Below, piece by piece: positions 26,064 to 33,304 of a DNA stretch of 64,000 bases. Origin of the DNA: VRUE01 sp963697915 (GTDB lineage Bacteria > Actinomycetota > Thermoleophilia > Solirubrobacterales > 70-9). The stretch is from positions 124,001 to 188,000 of the forward strand of contig OY969103.1 in the NCBI GenBank assembly GCA_963697915.1, written 5' to 3'. How positions within the stretch are numbered: position 1 is the first letter of the stretch; each line of letters opens with the position of its first letter. The notes beneath the pieces are model-generated. The model worked only from the letters and a program-made list of their open reading frames with translations, was not told the origin of the DNA and ran no database searches. A program made the translations under genes and the position numbers.

Positions 26064-26507
26064 TCACGCAACCGCCCCGCTCGCGGCCAGGCCCTCGGCG
26101 ATCTCCGGCGCGGAGGCGTCGAGCTCCTCCTCCTGCTTGGCCCAGGCCTCGGCGTTCCAGATCTCCAGGTACTCGCCGGCGCCGATCACGACGCAGGCGC
26201 CGTCGAGGCCGGCGTGCTCGATCAGCGGCTTGGGCACGCGGATGCGGCCGGCCGAGTCGAGCTTCTCGTCGAAGGAGCCGCCGTGGAAGCGGCGGCGCAG
26301 GCTGCGGGCGTCCTTGCCGAAGGGGCTGTGCGGGGAGAGAAAGCGCTCGGAGAGCTGCTCGAACTCCTCGGTCGTGTGCACCCACACGCAGGGGTCGAAG
26401 CCCTTGGAGAGAACGATGCCGTCGGACAGCGCGGCCCGGAACCGGGAGGGAACCGTGAGGCGGTCCTTGGCGTCGAGGCTGTGCTCGTAGAGACCCCGAA
26501 ATGCCAT
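26064..26507 (-). CDS. mraZ: Transcriptional regulator MraZ
   Basis: This 147-residue protein contains two SpoVT/AbrB-like MraZ repeats: MAFRGLYEHSLDAKDRLTVPSRF, shortened here to its DAKDRLTVP core, and later the second repeat with LDSAGRIRVPKPL. It binds GTGG-type repeats ahead of its own operon and usually represses it. The ATG at 26507 follows AAAGGA by 10 bases. The frame is open further upstream, but that part contains the leader hairpin and operator, so it is not coding. First gene of the dcw cluster. Confidence 0.95.
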   Translation of the reverse strand: MAFRGLYEHSLDAKDRLTVPSRFRAALSDGIVLSKGFDPCVWVHTTEEFEQLSERFLSPHSPFGKDARSLRRRFHGGSFDEKLDSAGRIRVPKPLIEHAGLDGACVVIGAGEYLEIWNAEAWAKQEEELDASAPEIAEGLAASGAVA

Positions 26508-26543
26508 CCCCGTGGGTTCCTTTCTGGCCTGGGAAAAAGAGTT

Positions 26544-26588
26544 AGGACCGGAGTGATGAGGTGGGAGGAGCCTCACCACCCCGGTCCT
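26544..26588 (-). terminator. 18-bp terminator-like hairpin in the mraZ leader (possible attenuator)
   Basis: The arms 26588-26571 and 26561-26544 pair at all 18 positions in the minus-strand RNA (16 Watson-Crick, two G-U) around a 9-base loop. In the plus-strand RNA the same two positions become A-C mismatches, so the structure is fitted to the mraZ transcript. AACTCTTTTTCCC follows directly. The structure lies downstream of the candidate mraZ promoter and 37 bases before the mraZ ATG. It could therefore stop or attenuate the whole dcw operon, or insulate it from transcripts arriving from the Tad operon. Confidence 0.7.
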
Positions 26589-26605
26589 GGGCTTCAACTC
26601 GTCGG

Positions 26606-26629
26606 CCACAGTACCCCACTTCCTCCCAC
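26606..26629 (-). promoter_or_regulatory. MraZ operator: three GTGG boxes at 10-bp spacing
   Basis: On the minus strand GTGG occurs at 26629-26626, 26619-26616 and 26609-26606, exactly 10 bases apart. They sit in the context AAAGTGGGAG, GAAGTGGGGT, ACTGTGG. A fourth GTGG at 26579-26576 is in the same 10-base phase, within the hairpin arm. Known MraZ sites are tandem (T)GTGG(G) repeats with this spacing. The boxes fall between and on the -35 and -10 elements of the candidate promoter, so autorepression is expected. Confidence 0.8.
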
Positions 26630-26636
26630 TTTGCAA
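26608..26636 (-). promoter_or_regulatory. Candidate mraZ/dcw promoter
   Basis: TTGCAA (26636-26631) and TACTGT (26613-26608) are separated by 17 bases on the minus strand. Transcription would start near 26600, giving a leader of about 90 bases that includes the 18-bp hairpin. The spacer is made of the MraZ boxes. Confidence 0.55.
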
Positions 26637-26700
26637 CACAACCCAAAATTTGCCCCCACCCGCAACCCGACTTGCAGAGCGTGCGGGTGCGGCGCATCTC

Positions 26701-26749
26701 CTTCCGGTGCGCCTTTCCCGTACGAGAGACGGGAAAGGCGCACCGGAAG
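26701..26749. repeat. Perfect 21-bp inverted repeat with 7-base loop
   Basis: Arms 26701-26721 and 26729-26749 are perfect reverse complements around ACGAGAG. The element sits between the mraZ promoter and the divergent membrane-protein gene, ending 18 bases before its GTG. No T-run follows on either strand, so it is not an ordinary intrinsic terminator. It could be a protein site, an insulator between divergent promoters, or a small repeat element. Confidence 0.9.
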
Positions 26750-26767
26750 ATCGGCTAGCGTCGGCGC

Positions 26768-27646
26768 GTGAGCTCGTCCCCGGACCAAGTGCCGCCCGCG
26801 CTCGTCGACGACGCGGACGACCTGCGCGGCCAGTACTTCAAGCTGCTGGTGGGCAGGCCGCTGATGCAGGGGCTGCTCGCCGTGGGGGCGATCGGCGCCG
26901 GCGCCGTCGGGGTGGCGCTCGCCGGGCCCGTGGTCGGCGCCGGCGCCCTCCTCTCCGGTCTTCTGATCGGCCTCCTGATCGTCCTCGCGATCGCCGACTC
27001 GCGCTCCGAGGACGCCTTCTTCGACCACTACGCCGCCCAGCGCGGGATGGGCTCGGCCTCGGGCAAGCAGCGGCTGCCGGCCGAGACCCCGCTGCTGCGC
27101 AAGGGCGACGACCGCTACGCCGAGCGCATCCTCGAGGGCCCGCTGGGCGAGGGCGTCGAGGGACTGATCGCCCTCTTCACCTACGAGGTGAGGACGACCG
27201 ACGGCAAGGGCAACCGCCAGACCAGCCGCTACCCCTTCACGATCGGGATCACCGAGGTGCGCGACTCGGTGACCTTCCTGCCGGAGCTGTTCTGCGAGCG
27301 CAAGTTCGGCCTCCGCGTCCTCGAGAGGCTCGAGGACGCCTTCCGCTCGCGGGAGCGGGTGAAGCTGGAGAGCGAGGCGCTGGACGAGCGCTACGAGATC
27401 TTCGTCGGCAAGGGGCAGGACGCCAACTGGCTGCGCCAGCTCTTCACCCCCACCTTCATCGTCTGGCTGACCGACTCCGTCCCGGACGAGTTCGCCTTCG
27501 AGCTCGACAGCGGCACGCTCTGCTGCTTCGTCAAGGGCCACCGCAAGCGGGCCGCCGAGCTCGACGCGATCCGCGCCGCCACCGCCACCGTCGCCACCCG
27601 CCTGCGCGAGGAGTCACGCGAGTCACTCGCCTCGCTGGAAGCCTAG
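26768..27646 (+). CDS. DUF3137-like membrane protein of unknown function
   Basis: A 292-residue protein with two close membrane helices (about 35-70) and a C-terminal soluble domain. The later block VKLESEALDERYEIFVGKG, trimmed to ESEALDERYEIFV, followed by LFTPTFIVWL and FELDSGTLCCFVKG, resembles the DUF3137 pattern (FE.ED..F...F.V, LL.P.FM). That match is from memory and weak. The GTG has no Shine-Dalgarno, but TAGCGT stands at 26756-26761, so the message may be leaderless. The 3' end overlaps tadC by 4 bases on the opposite strand. Confidence 0.6.
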   Translation: MSSSPDQVPPALVDDADDLRGQYFKLLVGRPLMQGLLAVGAIGAGAVGVALAGPVVGAGALLSGLLIGLLIVLAIADSRSEDAFFDHYAAQRGMGSASGKQRLPAETPLLRKGDDRYAERILEGPLGEGVEGLIALFTYEVRTTDGKGNRQTSRYPFTIGITEVRDSVTFLPELFCERKFGLRVLERLEDAFRSRERVKLESEALDERYEIFVGKGQDANWLRQLFTPTFIVWLTDSVPDEFAFELDSGTLCCFVKGHRKRAAELDAIRAATATVATRLREESRESLASLEA

Positions 27647-28275
27647 AAGCCACCGAGCAATAGGTCTGCGTTGGCGATCAGGGCGGCGGCGATCATCAAG
27701 AGGACCGAGGGGACGAGGACGAGGGCGACGACGAGCTGGATCTTCGGTGCGGCGCGGGCGGCGCGCTCCTCGACCGCGCGGCGCTGATCGCGGCGCAGGG
27801 CGGCGGCCTGGCGGCGCAGCTGGTCGGCGAGCGGCGAGCCGAGCCGGCGCGAGCGCTCGATCGCGGCGCAGAGGGTGGCGATCTCGCTGCCGGGGACGCG
27901 CTCGCGCAGGCCCCGCAGCGCCGCCTCGAGCGGCGCGCCGCAGGAGAGCTCGGCGACGACGATCCGCATCTCCTCGGCGAGCGGCCCGGTGCCACCGCGG
28001 GCGACCTCGGCGAAGCCGGCGGCCGGGGCGCGGCCGGACGCGGAGCCGATCGCCAGCAGGTCGAGCGCGTCGGGCAGGGCGACGAGCAGGCGGCGGCGGC
28101 GCAGCCGGGCGCGGCGCTCGTAGAGGGCGTCGGGCAGGAGGAAGCCCGCCACCGGCAGCCCGAGGGCGACGAGGTACGCGGTGCGGCCGGGCGCCGCCGG
28201 TGCGGCGAGGAGGGCGACGAGGGCGGCAAGCGCCGCACAGGCCAACTTCGCCGCCCGCGGCGGGCGCTCGCTCAC
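27643..28275 (-). CDS. tadC: TadC-like type II/IV pilus platform protein
   Basis: This 210-residue protein carries one T2SF-type domain, with hydrophobic segments near the start (two) and at the end (about 180-203). A central helical part contains LPDALDLLAIGSASG and PLADQLRRQA. It is the partner of TadB in the inner-membrane platform of Flp/Tad pili. It is the last gene of the Tad operon, 10 bases after tadB. It is shorter than many TadC proteins (about 300). Confidence 0.8.
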   Translation of the reverse strand: MSERPPRAAKLACAALAALVALLAAPAAPGRTAYLVALGLPVAGFLLPDALYERRARLRRRRLLVALPDALDLLAIGSASGRAPAAGFAEVARGGTGPLAEEMRIVVAELSCGAPLEAALRGLRERVPGSEIATLCAAIERSRRLGSPLADQLRRQAAALRRDQRRAVEERAARAAPKIQLVVALVLVPSVLLMIAAALIANADLLLGGF

Positions 28276-28285
28276 CCCCGGCCCC

Positions 28286-29143
28286 TCACTCGACCACCCG
28301 GGCGAAGCGGCGGATCGCGACGAAGCCGACCACCTGCAGGGCGGCGGCGAGCGCCAGCAGGGTCGCCGCCGCGGGCGCGCTCACGAGGCGGGCGGCGAAG
28401 CCCGGCTGGATCAGCTCGGCGAAGAGCGCGCCGCCGCTCGGCATCGCCACCACCAGGAGCCCGGTGAAGCGGGCCTGCGCCGTCGCCGAGCGGGCCTCCT
28501 CGGCGGCGCGGTCGCGCTCGGCGGCGCCGTCGGCGAAGCGGTGCAGGAGGCCGGCCAGGTCGCCGCCGGCGAGGCGCTGGCTGAGCAGCGCCGCGGCGAA
28601 GGCGTCGACCCGCGGCGAGCGCATCCGCCGCCGCCAGCCAACGACCGCCTCGACGGTCGGCGTCCCCAGCTCCAGCTCGGCCCCGAGCCGGGCGAGCTCG
28701 ACCGCGGGCGGCCCGTCGATCGCTGCCCCGGCCGCCGGCAGCGAGGCGCGCAGCGAGCGCCCCGCCGCCAGCGAGTCGGCGATCGCGACCGCGACTTCGG
28801 GCAGGGCGCGCTCGACCGCGCGGCGGTAGCGGCGGCGGCGGTTGGCGACCGCCCAGGCCGCCAGTCCCGGCCCGGCGATCGCCAGCGGCAGTGCCAGGGC
28901 CGCGCCGGCCAGGAACCAACCCCCGACCAGCGCGGCGCCGGCGCCGACCGCGGCGAGCCGGCGCCGCTCCCGGGTCGAAGGCGCGTACCCCTCGCGCCCC
29001 GCTCGTTGCAGCGGCTCGACCGCGAGGCGCAGCCAGCGCCCCAGCGCCGGGCTTGCAAGCACCGCCTCGCGAATGGCGAGCGCCGCCAGCCCACCGGCGA
29101 CGGCGCCGAGCAGCGGCAGCAACGGCCCGGCCCCGCCGCTCAA
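28286..29143 (-). CDS. tadB: TadB-like type II/IV pilus platform protein
   Basis: A 285-residue T2SF-domain protein with membrane helices near residues 5-25, 65-98 and the C-terminus. The conserved cytoplasmic region includes LPEVAVAIADSLAAGRSLRASL (shortened: IADSLAAGRSLRASL) and SQRLAGGDLAGLLHRFA. The TTG start overlaps the tadA stop (TTGA). With TadC it forms the platform driven by TadA. Confidence 0.85.
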   Translation of the reverse strand: MSGGAGPLLPLLGAVAGGLAALAIREAVLASPALGRWLRLAVEPLQRAGREGYAPSTRERRRLAAVGAGAALVGGWFLAGAALALPLAIAGPGLAAWAVANRRRRYRRAVERALPEVAVAIADSLAAGRSLRASLPAAGAAIDGPPAVELARLGAELELGTPTVEAVVGWRRRMRSPRVDAFAAALLSQRLAGGDLAGLLHRFADGAAERDRAAEEARSATAQARFTGLLVVAMPSGGALFAELIQPGFAARLVSAPAAATLLALAAALQVVGFVAIRRFARVVE

Positions 29144-30240
29144 GCCCCGACCTCGGCGATCTCAGTCACCCGCCGCGTGCCGTCGGCCTCGCGCTCGAGC
29201 TGGACGACGAGATCGACGCCGCCGCGGACCTGGGCGGCGATCACCGCGTGCGGCAGCCCCAGCCCCGCCATCAGCGCCAGCGTCTCCAGCCGGGCGAGGG
29301 CGTCGGCCGGCGAGTTGGCGTGCACGGTCGAGAGCGCGCCGCGGTGGCCGGTGTTGAGCGCGGTGACCAGGTCGAGCGCCTCGGCCCCGCGCACCTCGCC
29401 GATCACGATCCGGTCGGGGCGCATGCGCAGGGCGTTGCGCAGCAGGTCGCGGATCGTCACTTCTCCCCTGCCCTCGACCCCCTGCGGGCGGCTCTCGAGC
29501 CGGACCACATGGCGCTGGCGCAGGCGCAGCTCCGCCGCGTCCTCGATCGTCACCACCCGCTCCCCGGCGGCGATGAAGGCGGAGAGGGCATTGAGCAGGG
29601 TCGTCTTGCCTGAGCCGGTGCCGCCGCTGATCAGGATGCTGCGGCGGGCGCCGACCGCCGCCTCGAGCAGCGCCAGCTGCGACTCGCTCAGCGTGCCCAG
29701 CTCGAGCAGCTCGCCCGGCCCCGGCCGGCGGGCGCCGAAGCGGCGGATCGAGAGCGCCGGCCCGTCGATCGCCAGCGGGGGGATCACGGCGTTGACGCGG
29801 GAGCCGTCGGCGAGGCGGGCATCGACCATCGGGCTGAGCTCGTCGAGCCGCCGCCCGAGCGGGGCGAGGATGCGCTCGATCGCGTTGCGCAGCTCCTCCT
29901 CGTCGGCGAAGCGCGCCGCGACCGGCTCGATCCGGCCGCCGCGCTCGACGTAGACGCTGTCCGGGCCGTTGACCATCACCTCCTCGACACCCGGGTCGGC
30001 AAGCAGCTCCTCGAGCGGCCCGAGCCCGACCGTGTCGCGCAGGATGCGCGCCACCAGGGCCTCGCGGTCCTCGCTGCCGAGCAGCGCCGCTTCCGCGTCG
30101 ACCAGCTCGCGCACCTCGTCCGCCAGCTCGTGCTCAGGCTGGCGACCCGCGGCCGCCGCTTCGCGGCGCGCCTCGACCAGCCGCGCCCGCAGCGCGCCGG
30201 CCAGCTCCTCCAGGTGCCGTGCCCTCGCCCCCACACTCAT
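29140..30240 (-). CDS. tadA: TadA/CpaF secretion ATPase
   Basis: A type II/IV secretion ATPase of 366 residues. An N-terminal helical part precedes VEEVMVNGPDSVYVERGG. The ATPase core has Walker A ISGGTGSGKTTLLN (about 200-213), VTIEDAAELRL, the Walker B/Asp-box region RPDRIVIGEVRGAEALD, and TGHRGALSTVHANS. It powers Flp/Tad pilus assembly. The ATG overlaps the SAF gene stop (ATGA). Confidence 0.93.
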   Translation of the reverse strand: MSVGARARHLEELAGALRARLVEARREAAAAGRQPEHELADEVRELVDAEAALLGSEDREALVARILRDTVGLGPLEELLADPGVEEVMVNGPDSVYVERGGRIEPVAARFADEEELRNAIERILAPLGRRLDELSPMVDARLADGSRVNAVIPPLAIDGPALSIRRFGARRPGPGELLELGTLSESQLALLEAAVGARRSILISGGTGSGKTTLLNALSAFIAAGERVVTIEDAAELRLRQRHVVRLESRPQGVEGRGEVTIRDLLRNALRMRPDRIVIGEVRGAEALDLVTALNTGHRGALSTVHANSPADALARLETLALMAGLGLPHAVIAAQVRGGVDLVVQLEREADGTRRVTEIAEVGA

Positions 30241-30884
30241 CCCTCAGGCAGCAGGGTGACTTTGCGAGCGAAGCTCTCCGCCGCGATCAGACGCAGCGCC
30301 TCGCGCTTGGTCAATCCCAGGGTCGCCGCCGCCAGGCCCGGACCGGCTTCCGGGTCGGCGCGCAGCGCCAGTAACGGCACCGCGGCAGCGGCGACGTAGG
30401 TGCGGCCAGGACCGGGGCCGGTCGGTTCGCCGGTGACGACGACGTCGACCCGGGAGCCGGCCGAGGACGGCGCGGCGAGCAGGGCGCCGGCCCCGCTGAC
30501 CGCGATCTCGACCGGCCGCCGGCCGCCGCGCAGCCCGCTCGCGGCGCGCCCGCCCCGGCGCGGTGGGCCGAGCTGCGCCGCGAGCAGGTACGAACCGGCG
30601 GGCAGTGCGGCGCGCGCGACCAGGCCGAGCGCTTCCGCCGGCGCCGCCAGCGCTTCCGCCGGGACGAAGCGCCCCGGCACTCGCCGCACGCCCAGCGCCG
30701 CGGCCAGCTCGCGCGCCCCGAGCCGGCTGCCGGCGGCAAGGGGGGACTCGACCACGACCACCGGCCGCAGCGGCCCGTACCCGCGTGCGGCGCGCGACCC
30801 GTAGCGCTCGGCCAGCAGCGCCGCGGCCAGCGCCGCGAGCAGCGCCAGCAGGAGGAAGGCAAGCGCCCGCCCCCGCCTGCTCAT
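30237..30884 (-). CDS. cpaB: SAF-domain pilus assembly protein (CpaB/RcpC-like)
   Basis: A 215-residue protein with one N-terminal membrane helix (about 7-25) and a SAF domain beginning near VVVVESPLAAGSRLGARELA (shortened). AALPAGSYLLAAQL and VDVVVTGEPTGPG follow. CpaB/RcpC proteins support Flp pilus assembly in the envelope. The frame is open far upstream to 31922, but that part is antisense-like noise over the kinase gene. The ATG at 30884 overlaps the kinase stop (ATGA). Confidence 0.75.
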   Translation of the reverse strand: MSRRGRALAFLLLALLAALAAALLAERYGSRAARGYGPLRPVVVVESPLAAGSRLGARELAAALGVRRVPGRFVPAEALAAPAEALGLVARAALPAGSYLLAAQLGPPRRGGRAASGLRGGRRPVEIAVSGAGALLAAPSSAGSRVDVVVTGEPTGPGPGRTYVAAAAVPLLALRADPEAGPGLAAATLGLTKREALRLIAAESFARKVTLLPEG

Positions 30885-31609
30885 GCGGCGGCGGAGGGGC
30901 GATCGCCGCCGAGCGGCAGGTCGAGCATCGCCAGCGAGCCACCTTCGGAGCGGCGCAGGGCGAAGCGCCCACCGTGGGCTGTGGCGACGCGCCGCACAAC
31001 CCGCAACCCGTGGCCGTGGCGGCGGCGACCCGACAGCCGCGCGATCAGCTCGGCCGGGGTCTCGCGCCGCGAAGCCGGCCGCGAGGCGCGGCCCGAGTCG
31101 CAGACGACGATCCGCACGCCGCCGCGGTGCAGCCGCACCCTGACGACGATCGACGGCCCGCCGTGCTCGATCGCGTTGACGATCAGGTTGTCGAGCGCCT
31201 GGCCGAGGGCGACCCGGTCGCCGACGACGATCGCCCTGCCGGCGCGCCAGCGCAGGCGCAGCGAGCCGCCGCCGAGGCTCGCCCGCGACCGCCAGCGGCG
31301 CACCGCCGAGTCGATCAGCGCCCGCAGCTCGATCGGTTCCGGTGGCAGTCGCAGCGCGCCGCCGTTGACCTCGCGGTCGAGACGTTCGAGCGCGGTCGCG
31401 GCCAGCTCCACCGAGCTCTCGACCGCGTGCGGCGAGCCACCGCCCGGGCCGCTCGCCAGGGCGAGCGCCTGCAGCGGCCGTCGCAGCTCGTGCAGAGCCT
31501 CGTTGAGCGCGCTGCGTCGCCGTCCGGCGCGCAGCTCCTGGGCCGCCACCGCGAGCGCCAGCGAGGCGGCGAGCGGCCACCAGGCGATCGTCTCGGCGAG
31601 GGCGCTCAT
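30881..31609 (-). CDS. Small sensor histidine kinase linked to Tad genes
   Basis: A compact kinase of 242 residues with one N-terminal membrane helix and no obvious sensor domain. The phosphoacceptor H-box is EALHELRRPLQAL (His at about 40), the N-box DNLIVNAIEHG, and the G-box region HGHGLRVVRRVATAHGG. The start overlaps the response regulator stop and the end overlaps the SAF gene, so the two-component system is built into the Tad operon. Confidence 0.88.
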   Translation of the reverse strand: MSALAETIAWWPLAASLALAVAAQELRAGRRRSALNEALHELRRPLQALALASGPGGGSPHAVESSVELAATALERLDREVNGGALRLPPEPIELRALIDSAVRRWRSRASLGGGSLRLRWRAGRAIVVGDRVALGQALDNLIVNAIEHGGPSIVVRVRLHRGGVRIVVCDSGRASRPASRRETPAELIARLSGRRRHGHGLRVVRRVATAHGGRFALRRSEGGSLAMLDLPLGGDRPSAAA

Positions 31610-32319
31610 CCGTCGACGAGCCTGTATCCGACACCCCAGCAGTTGACGACGTAGCGCCCGCTTTCGGGGTCGAGTTTGCGCCGCAGCCGGCTCGCGTGCG
31701 TGTCCAGGGTCCGCGTCTTGGTCGGCGCCTGCAACCCCCAGACGTCGCCGAGCAGCTCACGCTTGGTGAAGACCCGGTGCGGGTCGGAGGCGAGCACGCG
31801 CAGCAGCGAGAACTCCTTCTGCGAGAGCCGCACCTCCCGCCGCCCGACCCAGGCCTTGCGCCGCGCCGAGTCGACGAGGATCTCGCCGACCCGCAGAGGC
31901 CCCAGGCGCCGTCCCCCATCACGGCGCAACACCGCCCCGATCCGCGCCCGCAGCTCGCGGTAGCTGACCGGCTTCACCAGGTAGTCGTCGGCGCCGAACT
32001 CGAGCCCGCGCACTCGATCGTCGTCGGCGCCGCGCCCGGTCAGCACGATCACCGGCAGGCGCGGGTCGAAGCGCGAGACGACGCCGTCGGCTTCCCGGAT
32101 CTCGCGCAGCACGTCGAGCCCCGAGGCGTCGGGCAGGGTCAGGTCGAGCAGCATCAGGTCGGGCTGTTCGAAGCGGCAGATGCGCAGCGCGTCGGCGGCC
32201 GAGGGCGCCGGCAGCACGCCGAAGCGGTCGGCGGCGAGGTTCTCGCAGAGCATCTCCATCATCGCCGTGTCGTCCTCGCAGACGACGACGCTGGCGACCT
32301 CTCTTCGCTGCGGCAGCAT
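31606..32319 (-). CDS. OmpR-family response regulator
   Basis: A 237-residue response regulator. The receiver domain has acidic residues CEDD near the start, the phosphorylated Asp in LMLLDLTLPD and the Lys in DYLVKP. The C-terminal winged helix (about 140-235) contains LSQKEFSLLRVLASDP, RTLDTHASRLRRKLD and GVGYRLVD. It pairs with the overlapping kinase gene and probably controls the Tad operon, of which it is the second gene. Confidence 0.93.
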   Translation of the reverse strand: MLPQRREVASVVVCEDDTAMMEMLCENLAADRFGVLPAPSAADALRICRFEQPDLMLLDLTLPDASGLDVLREIREADGVVSRFDPRLPVIVLTGRGADDDRVRGLEFGADDYLVKPVSYRELRARIGAVLRRDGGRRLGPLRVGEILVDSARRKAWVGRREVRLSQKEFSLLRVLASDPHRVFTKRELLGDVWGLQAPTKTRTLDTHASRLRRKLDPESGRYVVNCWGVGYRLVDG

Positions 32320-32325
32320 GGCCGT

Positions 32326-32655
32326 CTAAGTGCCTGCCGGGGAAAACTCTCCCCCCTTCGCCGCCGGCAGCTCGAGCACGGCGGCCGCTCCTTGCGCGAA
32401 GACGATCCGCCGAGGCGGCACCGCGCGGCGCATGGAGCACGGCTCGCCCTCGCGGTCGAGGAAGACCAGGTCGAGCGCGAAGCGCATGCCGAAGGTGTGG
32501 ACGCTGACGCAGCGCGGGATCAAGAGGCCCGCGCCGGCCCGCTCGCGGTCGAGGCCGGCGAGCCCGAGCAAGCGCGCCCGGGCGCCGCGCGCGACCCGCA
32601 CCTCGCGGCCGAGGACGGCGGCAGTCGGCAGGCGCGCGAGACGGGCGGCGATCAC
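32326..32655 (-). CDS. DUF192 family protein
   Basis: This 109-residue protein fits DUF192: ARGARARLLGLAGLDRE, then SVHTFGMRFALDLVFLDREG, trimmed here to VHTFGMRFALDLVFLD, and FAQGAAAVLELPAAKGG. The family has a small beta-rich fold; some members are secreted and function is unclear. It begins at a GTG and ends 6 bases before the response regulator, making it the first gene of the Tad operon. I recall DUF192 genes near tad loci in other actinobacteria. Confidence 0.8.
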   Translation of the reverse strand: MIAARLARLPTAAVLGREVRVARGARARLLGLAGLDRERAGAGLLIPRCVSVHTFGMRFALDLVFLDREGEPCSMRRAVPPRRIVFAQGAAAVLELPAAKGGEFSPAGT

Positions 32656-32764
32656 ACCGGGTCAAGGTCCCGGCGGCGCCGATCTCTCCCCCCAAAAACC
32701 CCCTTCAGGCGCAAGCCGCCATTCAGGGGGGGCCGCCCCGACGCACGGGGCTACGATGACAGGC

Positions 32765-32821
32765 ATGATCCAGCACCTGCTGTCGCTGGGCTTGCGTCGG
32801 TAGATGGGCTTTCAACTGTGA
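32765..32821 (+). other. Two tiny reading frames coupled to the following gene
   Basis: An ATG at 32765 opens a 12-codon frame (MIQHLLSLGLRR) ending in TAG. This stop is directly followed by ATG and a 5-codon frame (MGFQL), whose TGA overlaps the GTG of the next gene (GTGA). TACGAT at 32752-32757 stands 7 bases before the first ATG, as expected for a leaderless start. The arrangement could be a leader peptide that couples translation; coding is not proven. Confidence 0.35.
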
Positions 32822-33285
32822 ACAAGAAGACGACCCGCAGAGGGAACTACGAGTCGGGCTCCGACTACGTGCTCGAGTACGGCGAGCTTCGCTTCGCCTT
32901 CAACGAGGAGGACTTCGGCCAGCGCGTTGAGCAGGCCGCGGTCAAACTCGGCTTCGTCCAGCAGGGACTGAGCCGGGGCGAGCTCGACGACCTGCTCGAC
33001 CTCGCCGTCAACGGCGAGATCACCGAGCCCAGCTCGGAGCTCGGCGAGCACATCAACCAGAACTGGGAGGAGCTGGTCGGCCCCGCCAACCGCAGCCTCG
33101 TCCACTGGCTGCGCCGCCTCGTCTTCCGCGGCGCCTGGCTCGACCAGCGGGTCAAGGAGGGCGAGCTCGACGTCACCTTCGACGAGCGCACCCAGACCTT
33201 CGGCTACGTCCAGCCCGAGCGCAGCAACGAGCCGATCGAGCTCTCCAAAGAGCCGTCCTGGCGCCGCATCGCCTACCGGCGATAA
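32818..33285 (+). CDS. Hypothetical protein, acidic, 155 residues
   Basis: I do not recognise this protein. It is hydrophilic with no signal peptide or membrane helix. It starts with a basic stretch (NKKTTRRG) followed by a mainly helical acidic body rich in Glu, Leu and Trp (for example HINQNWEELVGPANRSLVHWLRRLVF, shortened: NWEELVGPANRSLVHWL). It ends with SWRRIAYRR. The GTG lacks a Shine-Dalgarno and seems to rely on coupling to the tiny frames upstream. It stands alone, convergent with the Rho-like gene 19 bases away. Confidence 0.65.
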   Translation: MNKKTTRRGNYESGSDYVLEYGELRFAFNEEDFGQRVEQAAVKLGFVQQGLSRGELDDLLDLAVNGEITEPSSELGEHINQNWEELVGPANRSLVHWLRRLVFRGAWLDQRVKEGELDVTFDERTQTFGYVQPERSNEPIELSKEPSWRRIAYRR

Positions 33286-33304
33286 CCCGACCTAAGTAGC
33301 GGCG

